Of a stretch of DNA of 64,000 bases, positions 26,960-35,434 are shown in pieces. The notes beneath the pieces are model-generated. The model was not told the DNA's origin. It ran no database searches and saw nothing but the letters and a program-made list of their open reading frames with translations. How positions within the stretch are numbered: the stretch's first letter is position 1; each line of letters begins with the position of its first letter. The stretch lies in assembly GCA_034925865.1 (NCBI GenBank), contig JAYFRN010000001.1, positions 62,001 through 126,000 of the forward strand. Direction: 5' to 3'. Made by a program: the position numbers and the translations under genes. Source of the DNA: Oscillospiraceae bacterium. Its GTDB lineage: Bacteria; Bacillota; Clostridia; Oscillospirales; SIG627.

Positions 26960-27628
26960 TTATTTATCTTTAAAAAACCTGTGACAATCAATAGTATAAA
27001 GATAACACAGATCGGATTCAAACCATGCGGCCACTTCGTCTGAAGTGTATTCCGGATCGTAGAAATACAGCGCCCCGCATGAACGGTCTTCGCATCTTCC
27101 GTTGATTACATCGTTGACAGCTTGTATGGTCGTCTCGTCCGGCACAAATGTAGTGTTGTAGAAATTGATTATTGTCGGATATTGCTTTTTTTGATGAAGC
27201 ACATCTGAAACCGTATTTGGAAATTTATCGGATTTGACACGGTTTATTATTACCTCTGCGATTATCCGTTTATGTTCAAGTCCAAGATTGTCTACCTCAC
27301 GCTGAACAACACAATACAACATACGCAATTCATCTTCACTTATGCATATTGATCCGCACATGACCGAATCCTCAACATAAGCGTCCACAGGAGACGAATA
27401 ACCTGGCACAGACAGATAGTCGAGATCGGGAGAAATGTCGTCGGGTGTTGGATCAGATTTAAATACATTAGAATCACCATATGAGGTTACTTTGACACTC
27501 GGCGCTGTTTTATATGCCTTTTCTGCCAAAGTTGCTATATCTGCCGCAAATACCGTTGATATCAGATTAAACCAAAGTGCATATATAGTTATAATTATAA
27601 CAGCAAATCCTGATATATAAGTTCGCAT
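26960..27628 (-). CDS. SleB-like cell-wall hydrolase (Hydrolase_2 family)
   Basis: 222 residues. Signal peptide or anchor (~5-28), a linker, then a SleB/Hydrolase_2 domain (~95-220): L-Y-C-V-V-Q-R-E-V carries the expected catalytic Glu, and I-I-A-E-V-I-I-N-R-V the second conserved block, with G-A-L-Y-F-Y near 190. These enzymes cleave muramic-lactam or glycan strands in spore cortex or growing wall. SleB-type genes hint at a spore former but also exist in non-sporulating Clostridia. No N-terminal peptidoglycan-binding domain is seen. GAGGTGAGAT ribosome site. Confidence 0.87.
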   Translation of the reverse strand: MRTYISGFAVIIITIYALWFNLISTVFAADIATLAEKAYKTAPSVKVTSYGDSNVFKSDPTPDDISPDLDYLSVPGYSSPVDAYVEDSVMCGSICISEDELRMLYCVVQREVDNLGLEHKRIIAEVIINRVKSDKFPNTVSDVLHQKKQYPTIINFYNTTFVPDETTIQAVNDVINGRCEDRSCGALYFYDPEYTSDEVAAWFESDLCYLYTIDCHRFFKDK

Positions 27629-27708
27629 ATCTCACCTCGGGCTTTTTTATGATTATACGGCCTTAAGTATGTGAATATACATAAAAATAAAATGCCGTAT
27701 TGAAGTAT

Positions 27709-27736
27709 ATTATACAAAAATATCGGCTTTTGTCAA
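27709..27736 (-). promoter_or_regulatory. Sigma-A promoter of the SleB-like gene
   Basis: Minus strand: -35 TTGACA (27731-27736), 16-bp spacer, -10 TATAAT (27709-27714), about 80 bp ahead of the start. A vegetative rather than forespore-type promoter. Confidence 0.65.
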
Positions 27737-27756
27737 ACTGATTAAAACAATAAAGA

Positions 27757-27783
27757 ATAACCGCGCTTTTTGGCGAGGTTATG
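27757..27783 (-). terminator. Terminator-like hairpin of the GT2-GtrA gene
   Basis: Minus-strand stem ATAACCTCGC/GCGCGGTTAT with one mismatch and an AAAAA loop, followed by TCTTTATTGTTTT. It is about 100 bp beyond the stop of the glycosyltransferase. Confidence 0.55.
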
Positions 27784-27883
27784 TAATTACATTAAAAGGA
27801 AAAATAATAATGCTGTAATACCTGTCATAAGTATTTTATAAAATAAATACAAGACAATTTAATATATATTGATATGTCTATTA

Positions 27884-28897
27884 TCAATTGAATACATATC
27901 TGCGTTGAATCCAATATGAAGAACAAAAGAGAATAATATCGGTCATCGGCTTTGCGACGGCAAGAGGGATACCTATAAAATCACGGAATAATCTGAGGAA
28001 TACGTAGCTTAGGCATACGAGAACGACTGCAAGAAGGGCATATTTCCATGAAGTTGTTCTTGCTTTTTTAGATGAATCGTTAAAAACAAGATTATTGTTG
28101 AGCATGTAATTAATTGTCGCGCTGATGATCCTTGCAAGTATTACAGAGATAAAAAGAGTGTTTATTAACGAATCAAAAACCAAAAGCAGGATATAATCGA
28201 CAAAGAATGATATAATAGAAGCCGCGAGATATCTCAGAATCGGCAGCATGACTCTTACGGAATCTGCAATAGGTCTGTAATGAGACGAATAATGCTTTTC
28301 ATCATACACCGTGTCGATTTCAATTTCCAGAAATTCAAAGCCCGCGCGTTTTGCGTCAAGAAGCATGTTCTGTTCGTATTCGAAACGGGATCCCTTAATA
28401 CTCATCAGCCAGGGCAGCATAGAATAAGAAACCCCTCTGAGACCTGTCTGAGTATCGCTCACGCGTGTTCCGGTGGCAAGATGAAAAAAGGCGATAGTAA
28501 AGGAGTTTCCGAATTTATTTCTGAACGGAACTTTGCCTGTAAATTTCCTGCATCCAAGGATAAGATGATTCAGGTTATTCTTGACAAGAATGGCGACGGA
28601 GTTAATATCCTTGAGTTTATGCTGTCCGTCACAATCTGCAGTCACTATTCCGACACAACCTGGTATATTCTCATATATGTATTTGAATCCTGTTTTAAGC
28701 GCTTCGCCTTTTCCCCTGTTGACTTCATGGGTTAATATTGTGACGCCTCGCTCTCTTACTCCTTCAAAGACCGGATCGAATTCTGGCTTGCTTCCGTCGT
28801 TAACAACAAGAATATCATAATCAGTGTTTTCTTTAATTTCATCTATCAGCTTTAACAGTTTATTATCCGGTTCGTAAGAAGGTATCAGTATTATCAT
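27884..28897 (-). CDS. GT2 glycosyltransferase fused to a GtrA-like membrane domain
   Basis: 337 residues. An N-terminal GT-A domain of the dolichyl-phosphate-mannose-synthase type (1-205; V-V-N-D-G-S and T-A-D-C-D-G-Q-H metal/nucleotide motifs) is joined to a GtrA-like domain of four transmembrane helices (~215-337; F-F-V-D-Y-I-L-L and N-Y-M-L-N-N-N-L-V-F). Such fusions make a polyprenyl-phosphate sugar and flip it for use on the outer face of the membrane. AGAGGTCC ribosome site. Stand-alone gene. Confidence 0.88.
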   Translation of the reverse strand: MIILIPSYEPDNKLLKLIDEIKENTDYDILVVNDGSKPEFDPVFEGVRERGVTILTHEVNRGKGEALKTGFKYIYENIPGCVGIVTADCDGQHKLKDINSVAILVKNNLNHLILGCRKFTGKVPFRNKFGNSFTIAFFHLATGTRVSDTQTGLRGVSYSMLPWLMSIKGSRFEYEQNMLLDAKRAGFEFLEIEIDTVYDEKHYSSHYRPIADSVRVMLPILRYLAASIISFFVDYILLLVFDSLINTLFISVILARIISATINYMLNNNLVFNDSSKKARTTSWKYALLAVVLVCLSYVFLRLFRDFIGIPLAVAKPMTDIILFCSSYWIQRRYVFN

Positions 28898-29017
28898 ATA
28901 GGACCTCTGGTATGAATTAATGGTAAGTTGTTTTATGAGAAAGAGTCAAAATGAGAGTTATATAAAAATAATTATTAATTAATAATCGCGTTAATTGCAT
29001 TTGAAAGGAATAAAAAA

Positions 29018-30022
29018 ATGAAGAAGTTCATTATTTCTGCTGTCGCAACTGCCGCGGCATTATCGGCAATATCACTTATGTGTGATGGTTTGTATATGTT
29101 TAATTTAACAATGTCAAGAAAAGCTCAGGTACCGTCTCATAAAAAAAACGGTAAAAATAAGGAAGTGCCGCCACAAAATGAATGTAACGAATACATGGAT
29201 TTTGCCGACAAAGGTAAAGAATACTTAAAAACGAAATATACCGAAAAAGTGCAAATAATTTCTGAAGACAGAAAAAAGCTTTCTGCGACGATTGTGCTTT
29301 CAAACGCCGTTCATACTGACGGCAAATTGAAATTTACGGTTTGTATTCATGGATACAGAAGCAACGGATTGAATGATTTTGCAATGATGGCTGAGTATTT
29401 TACAGATGCCGGATTCGGAATGCTTATTCCGGATAACCGCTCTCACGGAGAAAGCGAAGGGAAATATATTGGTTTTGGGTGGAATGACAGAAAAGACTGT
29501 CTGTCATGGTGCGAATATCTTGTTAAAAGATACGGAGAAGATATAGAAATTGTCTTGATGGGAATATCCATGGGCGCCACGGCAGTCATGGCGGCTTTAG
29601 GGGAGAATACTATACCGCAGATAAAATGCGCAGTGGAGGATTGCGGATATTCCAACGCATGGGAGGAGCTGTCTTTGCAGCTTTATAATACCTACGGATT
29701 AAAGCCGTTTCCCGCACTTTATCTTGTCAGCATATGGAATAAAATAATCAACGGGTATTTTATAAGTGAAAACAACGCTTTGAAGCAGATAAAAAATTCA
29801 AAGCTGCCGATTCTTTTTATTCATGGCGAAAATGACAGATATGTTCCGCTTTATATGGTCAACAAGCTTTATGAAGCTTATGAAGGACCAAAAATGCTGT
29901 ATATCGCGCCGAATGCGGCGCATGCGCAAAGCTTTATAAAAAACCAAGAAAATTATAAGAAAAAGCTTGATGAATTCTTCTCATCGGCGTTCAGTGAACA
30001 CAAGGATGACGTCGCCTTATGA
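29018..30022 (+). CDS. Alpha/beta hydrolase with N-terminal membrane anchor
   Basis: 334 residues. Hydrophobic N-terminus (~3-28) without clear cleavage site, so it is membrane anchored or exported. The hydrolase fold shows the oxyanion H-G-Y-R-S-N-G (~110), nucleophile G-I-S-M-G-A (~188), acid in H-G-E-N-D-R-Y-V-P (~275) and His in N-A-A-H-A-Q-S (~307). Substrate unknown; similar proteins are annotated as esterases or cinnamoyl esterase-like. Transcribed divergently from GT2-GtrA; GAAAGG ribosome site. Confidence 0.86.
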   Translation: MKKFIISAVATAAALSAISLMCDGLYMFNLTMSRKAQVPSHKKNGKNKEVPPQNECNEYMDFADKGKEYLKTKYTEKVQIISEDRKKLSATIVLSNAVHTDGKLKFTVCIHGYRSNGLNDFAMMAEYFTDAGFGMLIPDNRSHGESEGKYIGFGWNDRKDCLSWCEYLVKRYGEDIEIVLMGISMGATAVMAALGENTIPQIKCAVEDCGYSNAWEELSLQLYNTYGLKPFPALYLVSIWNKIINGYFISENNALKQIKNSKLPILFIHGENDRYVPLYMVNKLYEAYEGPKMLYIAPNAAHAQSFIKNQENYKKKLDEFFSSAFSEHKDDVAL

Positions 30023-30079
30023 AAAATAATCACTGTTCATAAGAAATAGGTAATTATTTATATTTCGCATATTATTTGC

Positions 30080-30205
30080 TTAAGGGAACCTCTAAATATT
30101 CAATGACTTAAAATTTCATCTCTTGTTTTCTTTTATTATCTCTACTTTTTTTCGTTTTTTGAGAGTGGAACAATAGAAAAAACGAGTTCTTAGAGGTTAC
30201 CTTAA
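30080..30205. mobile_element. MITE-like non-autonomous element, 126 bp including TTAA repeats
   Basis: Terminal inverted repeats GGGAACCTCTAA (30084-30095) and TTAGAGGTTACC (30190-30201) differ at one position and are flanked on both sides by TTAA, consistent with a 4-bp target duplication. The ~100-bp interior is T-rich with no reading frame. The right TTAA supplies the stop codon of the apbE gene (30202-30204, minus strand). No cognate transposase is in the window. Alternatively it is an unusually long terminator hairpin. Confidence 0.6.
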
Positions 30206-31227
30206 TACAATATCAATTCACGCTGTCCGCAGACTGTAATATCAGCGGACAGATTTTTTGTCACATAAACTGCTCCGTCAGCTCCGGCTCCGATTAGAAT
30301 AAAACTGAAATCGGCAAACGAAGCGGTAATTTCCTTCGCTTTATCAAGCCCCATCGCAAATAGCGCGGTGGAAAGTGCGTCGGCAGAGGCTCCTGCGTTT
30401 TCAATCGACAGAGGCGCGATAACTATAGCCGATCCTAAGTCGGTTTTTGCCGGATACCCGGTAAATGGATCAATTATATGATGATATGTTGTACCGTTCA
30501 GAACAAAAAATCTCTCATATCCTCCTGAAACAGAGATGATTGTGTCTGAGCAATTCAATGTACATGCAACTGAACTCGTATCCGACGGATCGCGGATGCC
30601 GATTTTATAGCCTTTGCCCGAATTATTACCGAACGCGAGTATATTTCCTCCAAGTGAAACGAGGGCATTTTCTGCGGAAAATTCTTTTAATATCTCTGTA
30701 ATAGAATCTGCCGTGTATCCTTTGGCGATCCCGCCGAGATCGATTTGAGTTGATTCTCCCAGATAAATGCGGTTGGTTTCGAGCGTAATATTGTTAAAAG
30801 AAGATTCGGAGAGAGCCCTTTGAATGGAATTATTATCCGGTAAAGATGGGTTTTCAGCTTTGAAATCCCAGAGAGCTGTGACTCCGCCGATCAAAGGATC
30901 GAAATAACCGTTTGTGGAATCACGCATATCCATTGAAAAGCGTATAAGAGACAAAAGTTCTTGGTTCGTCGAAACCTTTGCTTTATTAAGCTTGTACAGC
31001 TCGCTGTTCTGATCTGTTTTTGAAAACAAAAGCTCGATCCTTCCGGCTTCACCATCGAGCTTATCGCGTAATGCTTCGGTATTGTCACCATAAAGGGTAT
31101 ATGTGAAAATTGTGTCCATAAAAAATGAATTATAGATGTTTTTTGAGGGTTGCTGCGAACAGGATTGAAGCAGAACGGACAAAAACAGCATAATAGTTGT
31201 AATAATAAACGTAAGCTTATGTTTCAT
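30202..31227 (-). CDS. apbE: ApbE-family FAD:protein FMN transferase (lipoprotein)
   Basis: Exported flavin transferase that attaches FMN to Thr/Ser of membrane redox proteins such as Rnf/Nqr subunits. Signal sequence with lipobox L-L-Q-S-C (~20) predicts a lipoprotein. Conserved D-L-G-G-I-A-K-G-Y-T-A-D near the centre and Y-H-H-I-I-D-P-F-T-G-Y-P metal/FAD motif are intact. I prefer the ATG at 31227; a TTG at 31254 would add nine residues and neither has a strong ribosome site. Follows the Gx transporter and NusG_II genes. Its stop codon falls in the MITE-like element's TTAA. Confidence 0.9.
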   Translation of the reverse strand: MKHKLTFIITTIMLFLSVLLQSCSQQPSKNIYNSFFMDTIFTYTLYGDNTEALRDKLDGEAGRIELLFSKTDQNSELYKLNKAKVSTNQELLSLIRFSMDMRDSTNGYFDPLIGGVTALWDFKAENPSLPDNNSIQRALSESSFNNITLETNRIYLGESTQIDLGGIAKGYTADSITEILKEFSAENALVSLGGNILAFGNNSGKGYKIGIRDPSDTSSVACTLNCSDTIISVSGGYERFFVLNGTTYHHIIDPFTGYPAKTDLGSAIVIAPLSIENAGASADALSTALFAMGLDKAKEITASFADFSFILIGAGADGAVYVTKNLSADITVCGQRELILY

Positions 31228-31302
31228 AAATGTATACAGTTTATGGTCTTTCAATATTTACTGCTTGTGGCTCACATAAAAAACTGGTATTTAATAGAAA
31301 TT

Positions 31303-31839
31303 TTAATAATGATTGCTGTTTTTAACAATAGTCACTCCGGTAATCATATCAATGCGTTTGAATGTAAGAACTGAAATAATTCCGGTGACCAGTCCGGTAA
31401 TGCCTGCAGCGGCGAACATGACAGGAAAATAATAAAAAACACCGGAGGAAAAACAGATTGCGGCTGATACTGTCTGACCGACGGTAAAGCCTGCCGAACC
31501 GCATATGCTTATCGTTGCCTCTGAAAAGCCGCGTTTTATCAGGATAAGCGAAACGGACATGAAGAATACCGCAAGAACGGCACCTGATAATGATAGAAAA
31601 AAAGATACTGGATTTCCGAATATAATGAAAGTGATCGTACATCTGAGAACGGCCACGGCGAGCGCATCGGCAAACCGTTTCCTCGAAATCAGATAAAGCG
31701 TTATTATATTGGCAAATCCGAGCTTTATCCCCGGTATTGGGATTATTGCAGATAATGAAAAAATGGCTTCTATATAGGAGATTATCAAACTAATTGCCAG
31801 AAATGCGGCATCTGACACGATACGGCGTGTTTTATTCAT
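31303..31839 (-). CDS. Gx transporter family membrane protein (heptaprenyl diphosphate synthase component I-like)
   Basis: 178 residues with five to six transmembrane helices. I-P-I-P-G-I-K-L-G-F-A-N-I-I-T-L near residues 33-48 is the conserved block of the Gx transporter family, once called heptaprenyl diphosphate synthase component I; the fold is related to ECF S components. A quinone-precursor or flavin role has been guessed for the family. It is 22 bp after the NusG_II gene and before apbE, a common Firmicutes trio. Confidence 0.85.
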   Translation of the reverse strand: MNKTRRIVSDAAFLAISLIISYIEAIFSLSAIIPIPGIKLGFANIITLYLISRKRFADALAVAVLRCTITFIIFGNPVSFFLSLSGAVLAVFFMSVSLILIKRGFSEATISICGSAGFTVGQTVSAAICFSSGVFYYFPVMFAAAGITGLVTGIISVLTFKRIDMITGVTIVKNSNHY

Positions 31840-31861
31840 CTTATTGCCCTGAAAGCTGCGT

Positions 31862-32227
31862 TCATCCGGCTATTGCGTCTGAATCGTCACCGGTTGGATA
31901 GACTACTTTGACAACGAGGCGATTCGGAACGCATACTATGGTTTTCATAGGAGTGTTTGTCTTTCCGAAAGCTACACAGCATTTATCGGGGCAATTAGAA
32001 TATGCGACAAAAGCATATCCGTCGTCGACTCTGACGCAGAATGCGTTATCTGGCGAAATGTATTCAGAGTTTTCAGAAAGAAGGAGCTTTGAAACGGTAA
32101 CACCGTCACGGATAATCTCAGCATACGCGTCGGAATGAACCTCGAAAGGGAAAAAATATATTCCAAACGCTATACCTGCGGAAATTATCATATAAATCAA
32201 AAAAAAGAAAATGTCCTTTATTTTCAT
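31862..32227 (-). CDS. NusG domain II-containing protein
   Basis: 121 residues. N-terminal transmembrane helix (~6-27) and an extracytoplasmic NusG domain II with the diagnostic N-C-P-D-K-C-C...I-V-C-V-P-N-R-L-V-V pattern (~77-108). First gene of the NusG_II-Gx-ApbE operon; GGTGAGG ribosome site. The cysteines may form a disulphide or hold a cofactor. Role unknown, thought to be linked to membrane redox complexes. Confidence 0.87.
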   Translation of the reverse strand: MKIKDIFFFLIYMIISAGIAFGIYFFPFEVHSDAYAEIIRDGVTVSKLLLSENSEYISPDNAFCVRVDDGYAFVAYSNCPDKCCVAFGKTNTPMKTIVCVPNRLVVKVVYPTGDDSDAIAG

Positions 32228-32428
32228 TTTTTCCTCACCGTATTATATTGCGTATATTATATCAAATTTTACTGTTTTTTTCAAGATGATTAAGTAAAAA
32301 AGGCCTATTAGGATTAAAATACAGTCGATGCAAGGCTCTAAAATTAACAATGTATTAACAAATGTCATATTAAAACGTATTAAAATTATAAAGTAAATTT
32401 AAATGGCTTTTGGAAAGGACAACTCTTT

Positions 32429-35314
32429 ATGAAAAAAAAGATTTTATGCATTCTTACAACGGTAGCCATGATATTGTCAATCATGTCTTCTTTTGTGAAT
32501 AATGTACTTGCTGAAGACACCGCATCCAAAGAAAAAGTACTGTTTGACTTCAACTGCGATTCTTTAACCGGTTCGCCGTTCACTGTAAACGGGAACACAT
32601 ATCCGGGATATTATATTCTGGATTCAAAAACCGGCGAAAAAGAAAATGTTGCCGCGGGGACGGTTTTATTAGGATGCGATGGCAAAGCGGAAGGACAGGC
32701 CGCTCTTTACTATCCTCTTTCAATGACCGAAAAATCCTTCTGCCTCGAAATGGTAATGAATGTGGAAGGGCTGATGACTCCCGCCGCAAATGATGCCTGG
32801 AGAGGCTTTTGCATCGACGCGCAGGTACCCGGCAGCAGAAATATATACATTGCCTTCAATAAAATGACTGAAGCTGATTCCAACGGAAAAAACGCATCGG
32901 TTACTGTTATGAAATCGGTACGTGATTCTTCAGGAGCTATGAAGAATGAAATAACTGTTCCTACAGACGGAAATTTTCATACATGGAAAATCGTGTTTGA
33001 CGGAGAAAGCCGCATAAAAATATACATAGACAATCAGCTGCAGGCGTACTTTACAGATATATCGCTGAACATAAACGCGGATAAACCTTATATGAACATC
33101 TGCAATTCCACATACAATATCGGAAGCGGTGCCAACCGTATTGTTATTGACAATATAAAACTCACGGAAGGAATTGAATTTGACAATCTGCTTATAAGTG
33201 ATGTTAAAGAGGCCGATAACTCCTCCGCAAAATCATATACTTTAATGACTTCCGTGAATACTGTCGCGGAAACTTCAGAAATAGGTATTACAATCAGAAG
33301 CAAGTCTGACAAGAAAAATGTCGTAACCGCTTCATACAAGCCGACCGATGTAAAATCAAGCTATACATTTGAAAACATTCCGTTTACCGGTCTTTGTGAT
33401 GTTACCGTCTCAATGAAAGATGCGGAAGCGATGGCGGTGGATTATTCATTTATAACATATATATATTCGGATATTATGGATGCGGACGCTCATCAGGAAA
33501 TAGACGACTCGGTTCCTGACAAAGCGTATTACTTTAATAATTTATATAAAACCTTTATCCCTGAGGGTTCAAAGTGGAAAGTCGGTTACACAGTCGACGA
33601 CGCCACAGGGAAAAACGGATCATATCTCCAGTGCTCCGGTTCATCCGAAATAAATACAGTTATAATACCAGTAAAACTAAAGGGAAAATTTGCGGTATAT
33701 ATCGGCTATGTCAAGGGGGCAAAATCCTTTAATGTCAACGGTAAAGATGTGTTCATTACCTATACATCCGATATCGGAACGGATATATACGAAAAATTCG
33801 CCATAGCCGGTGATTTTACAAATACGGATAATTATCTTGACAGCTATATTAAGTTGTCAAATACCAAAGGAAACGATGTTAAAATAGCATATATAAAATT
33901 CGTTTCCTTATCAGATGAAAAATTTGCGGAATATACCGCCGTTGACGAATCTGCAAAGCTGATGATAGACGACGACGGATTCTCGGCGTTTTTCAGCGGC
34001 AGATATCCTACAGTTGATCTTATGAACCAAAGAGTTATCGGAGAATTGGCGACGACGGCAAAAATAAGACAGTTCAACTGGTGTACACTTGTTACGTCAA
34101 GATTGAATTATAACAGCGATGTATATAAAAAATATGTCGAGGAAAGACTGACCGAGCTTGGAATTGACAAATCGAAATGGCCTTTTGATTTTCTTGACAA
34201 TGTTAATAAGAGCGGAGTAAAGTGTAATTTCGAATCTGCAATGCGCGACGGAGATAAGCTTGCTTTTGAGCAGATAAGAAAAATTAATGAAACTGGTTTC
34301 CCGCATGAAATACTCGCCGCATACGCAAAAGAAAATAATTTCGGAGAAGTGTATGCCTCTTTGAGAATGGCAGCTTTTTACGATGAAACAAACGGTTATC
34401 TTGACGGTTCGCTTTATTATCTGTATCCGGAATGGAAACAATCAGGAGCCGTTCCATTGAGCTTTAAGAATGAAAAATACCGCGAATATATTCACGATAT
34501 CCTTATTGAAATGGCCTCTGACAATGATGTCGCCGGTGTCACACTTGATTTCGGAAGGTATCCTTATGTGTTCGGAAATGAATTGAGCGACGTGAAGGAA
34601 AGAACGTCTATCATGAACGACTTCATGAAGAAGCTGAACGAGGATATGCCTGAAGGCAAAAAGATTAATGTACGCGTGCTCGTTCCCACATCGGAAAGAG
34701 CGACTGCATACGGCCTTGATTATGTCACATGGGTAAAGCAGGGTTATATTGACAGGCTCATAACAACCGAGCAAAGCTATGAAAGCTTCTATTCATTCAA
34801 GGAATTTGTTCAGTTGTGTGAAAATTATGACTGCGAATATTATCTTGGCATAACAGCCGATCTGTCCGGTTCAGATATGACCAAGGAGCAGGAGGCTCTT
34901 GCAAAGCTTGGTTTATGGAAATCAACGAACCAGTATATGACTACAACGTCATATCTGCTTCGTGCTTATGATGGCTATATGGGCGGAGCCGACGGTATAT
35001 TCATTTTCAACGGCATTTCCTGCGATGAGGTCGGCGGAATCGACCCGAAATATTCATATATAAACAACAAGACGGAAATAATAAAGTGGCATGAATTCGA
35101 GTATCCGGCGTATTTTGAACATTCAATTCTTAATATTTCAAAAACAACTCCGGATGAATATAAGGATTATGTTGCCCAGGAAGTAAAAGCCGACGGTAAC
35201 AAAACAGATAATAATGCTCCGGCAAATAATGTAATATGGATAATTGCGGGTGCGGCGGCGGTGATAATAGCCGCGGCTGTAATAATAATCATAACAAAGA
35301 AAAAGAAAGCATAA
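32429..35314 (+). CDS. Secreted, membrane-anchored putative glycosidase-like protein with LamG-like domain
   Basis: 961 residues. Signal peptide (~1-28); a concanavalin/LamG-like domain (~30-245; F-H-T-W-K-I-V-F-D-G and K-I-Y-I-D-N-Q-L); a short beta domain (~250-345); a beta domain shared with the next gene (~365-505); a TIM-barrel-like region (~510-900; T-L-D-F-G-R-Y-P-Y, Y-L-G-I-T-A-D-L-S-G); and a C-terminal transmembrane helix with basic tail (~935-961). It resembles GHL10-type glycosyl-hydrolase-like proteins, but catalytic residues are not identified. Likely displayed on the outer face of the membrane. TGGAAAGGAC ribosome site. The adjacent gene is a cytoplasmic paralogue. Confidence 0.78.
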   Translation: MKKKILCILTTVAMILSIMSSFVNNVLAEDTASKEKVLFDFNCDSLTGSPFTVNGNTYPGYYILDSKTGEKENVAAGTVLLGCDGKAEGQAALYYPLSMTEKSFCLEMVMNVEGLMTPAANDAWRGFCIDAQVPGSRNIYIAFNKMTEADSNGKNASVTVMKSVRDSSGAMKNEITVPTDGNFHTWKIVFDGESRIKIYIDNQLQAYFTDISLNINADKPYMNICNSTYNIGSGANRIVIDNIKLTEGIEFDNLLISDVKEADNSSAKSYTLMTSVNTVAETSEIGITIRSKSDKKNVVTASYKPTDVKSSYTFENIPFTGLCDVTVSMKDAEAMAVDYSFITYIYSDIMDADAHQEIDDSVPDKAYYFNNLYKTFIPEGSKWKVGYTVDDATGKNGSYLQCSGSSEINTVIIPVKLKGKFAVYIGYVKGAKSFNVNGKDVFITYTSDIGTDIYEKFAIAGDFTNTDNYLDSYIKLSNTKGNDVKIAYIKFVSLSDEKFAEYTAVDESAKLMIDDDGFSAFFSGRYPTVDLMNQRVIGELATTAKIRQFNWCTLVTSRLNYNSDVYKKYVEERLTELGIDKSKWPFDFLDNVNKSGVKCNFESAMRDGDKLAFEQIRKINETGFPHEILAAYAKENNFGEVYASLRMAAFYDETNGYLDGSLYYLYPEWKQSGAVPLSFKNEKYREYIHDILIEMASDNDVAGVTLDFGRYPYVFGNELSDVKERTSIMNDFMKKLNEDMPEGKKINVRVLVPTSERATAYGLDYVTWVKQGYIDRLITTEQSYESFYSFKEFVQLCENYDCEYYLGITADLSGSDMTKEQEALAKLGLWKSTNQYMTTTSYLLRAYDGYMGGADGIFIFNGISCDEVGGIDPKYSYINNKTEIIKWHEFEYPAYFEHSILNISKTTPDEYKDYVAQEVKADGNKTDNNAPANNVIWIIAGAAAVIIAAAVIIIITKKKKA

Positions 35315-35334
35315 GCATAAAAATCTATGTAACA

Positions 35335-35409
35335 ATGAAACGGATTCATAATGAAACGGATTCATATCGAGTTAGTAATATTGCGGAGCAAAATGCGTAT
35401 GAATCCGTT
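35335..35409. repeat. Tandem 16-bp direct repeat plus inverted partner
   Basis: ATGAAACGGATTCATA occurs twice head to tail (35335-35350, 35351-35366); ATGAATCCGTT at 35399-35409 is the exact inverse complement of the 11-bp core of both. Either repeat can pair with the distal arm. It sits between the stop of the secreted paralogue and the start of the cytoplasmic one, so it may control the second gene. Confidence 0.65.
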
Positions 35410-35434
35410 CGCTTTAGAAAGGTATGCGATTAAG

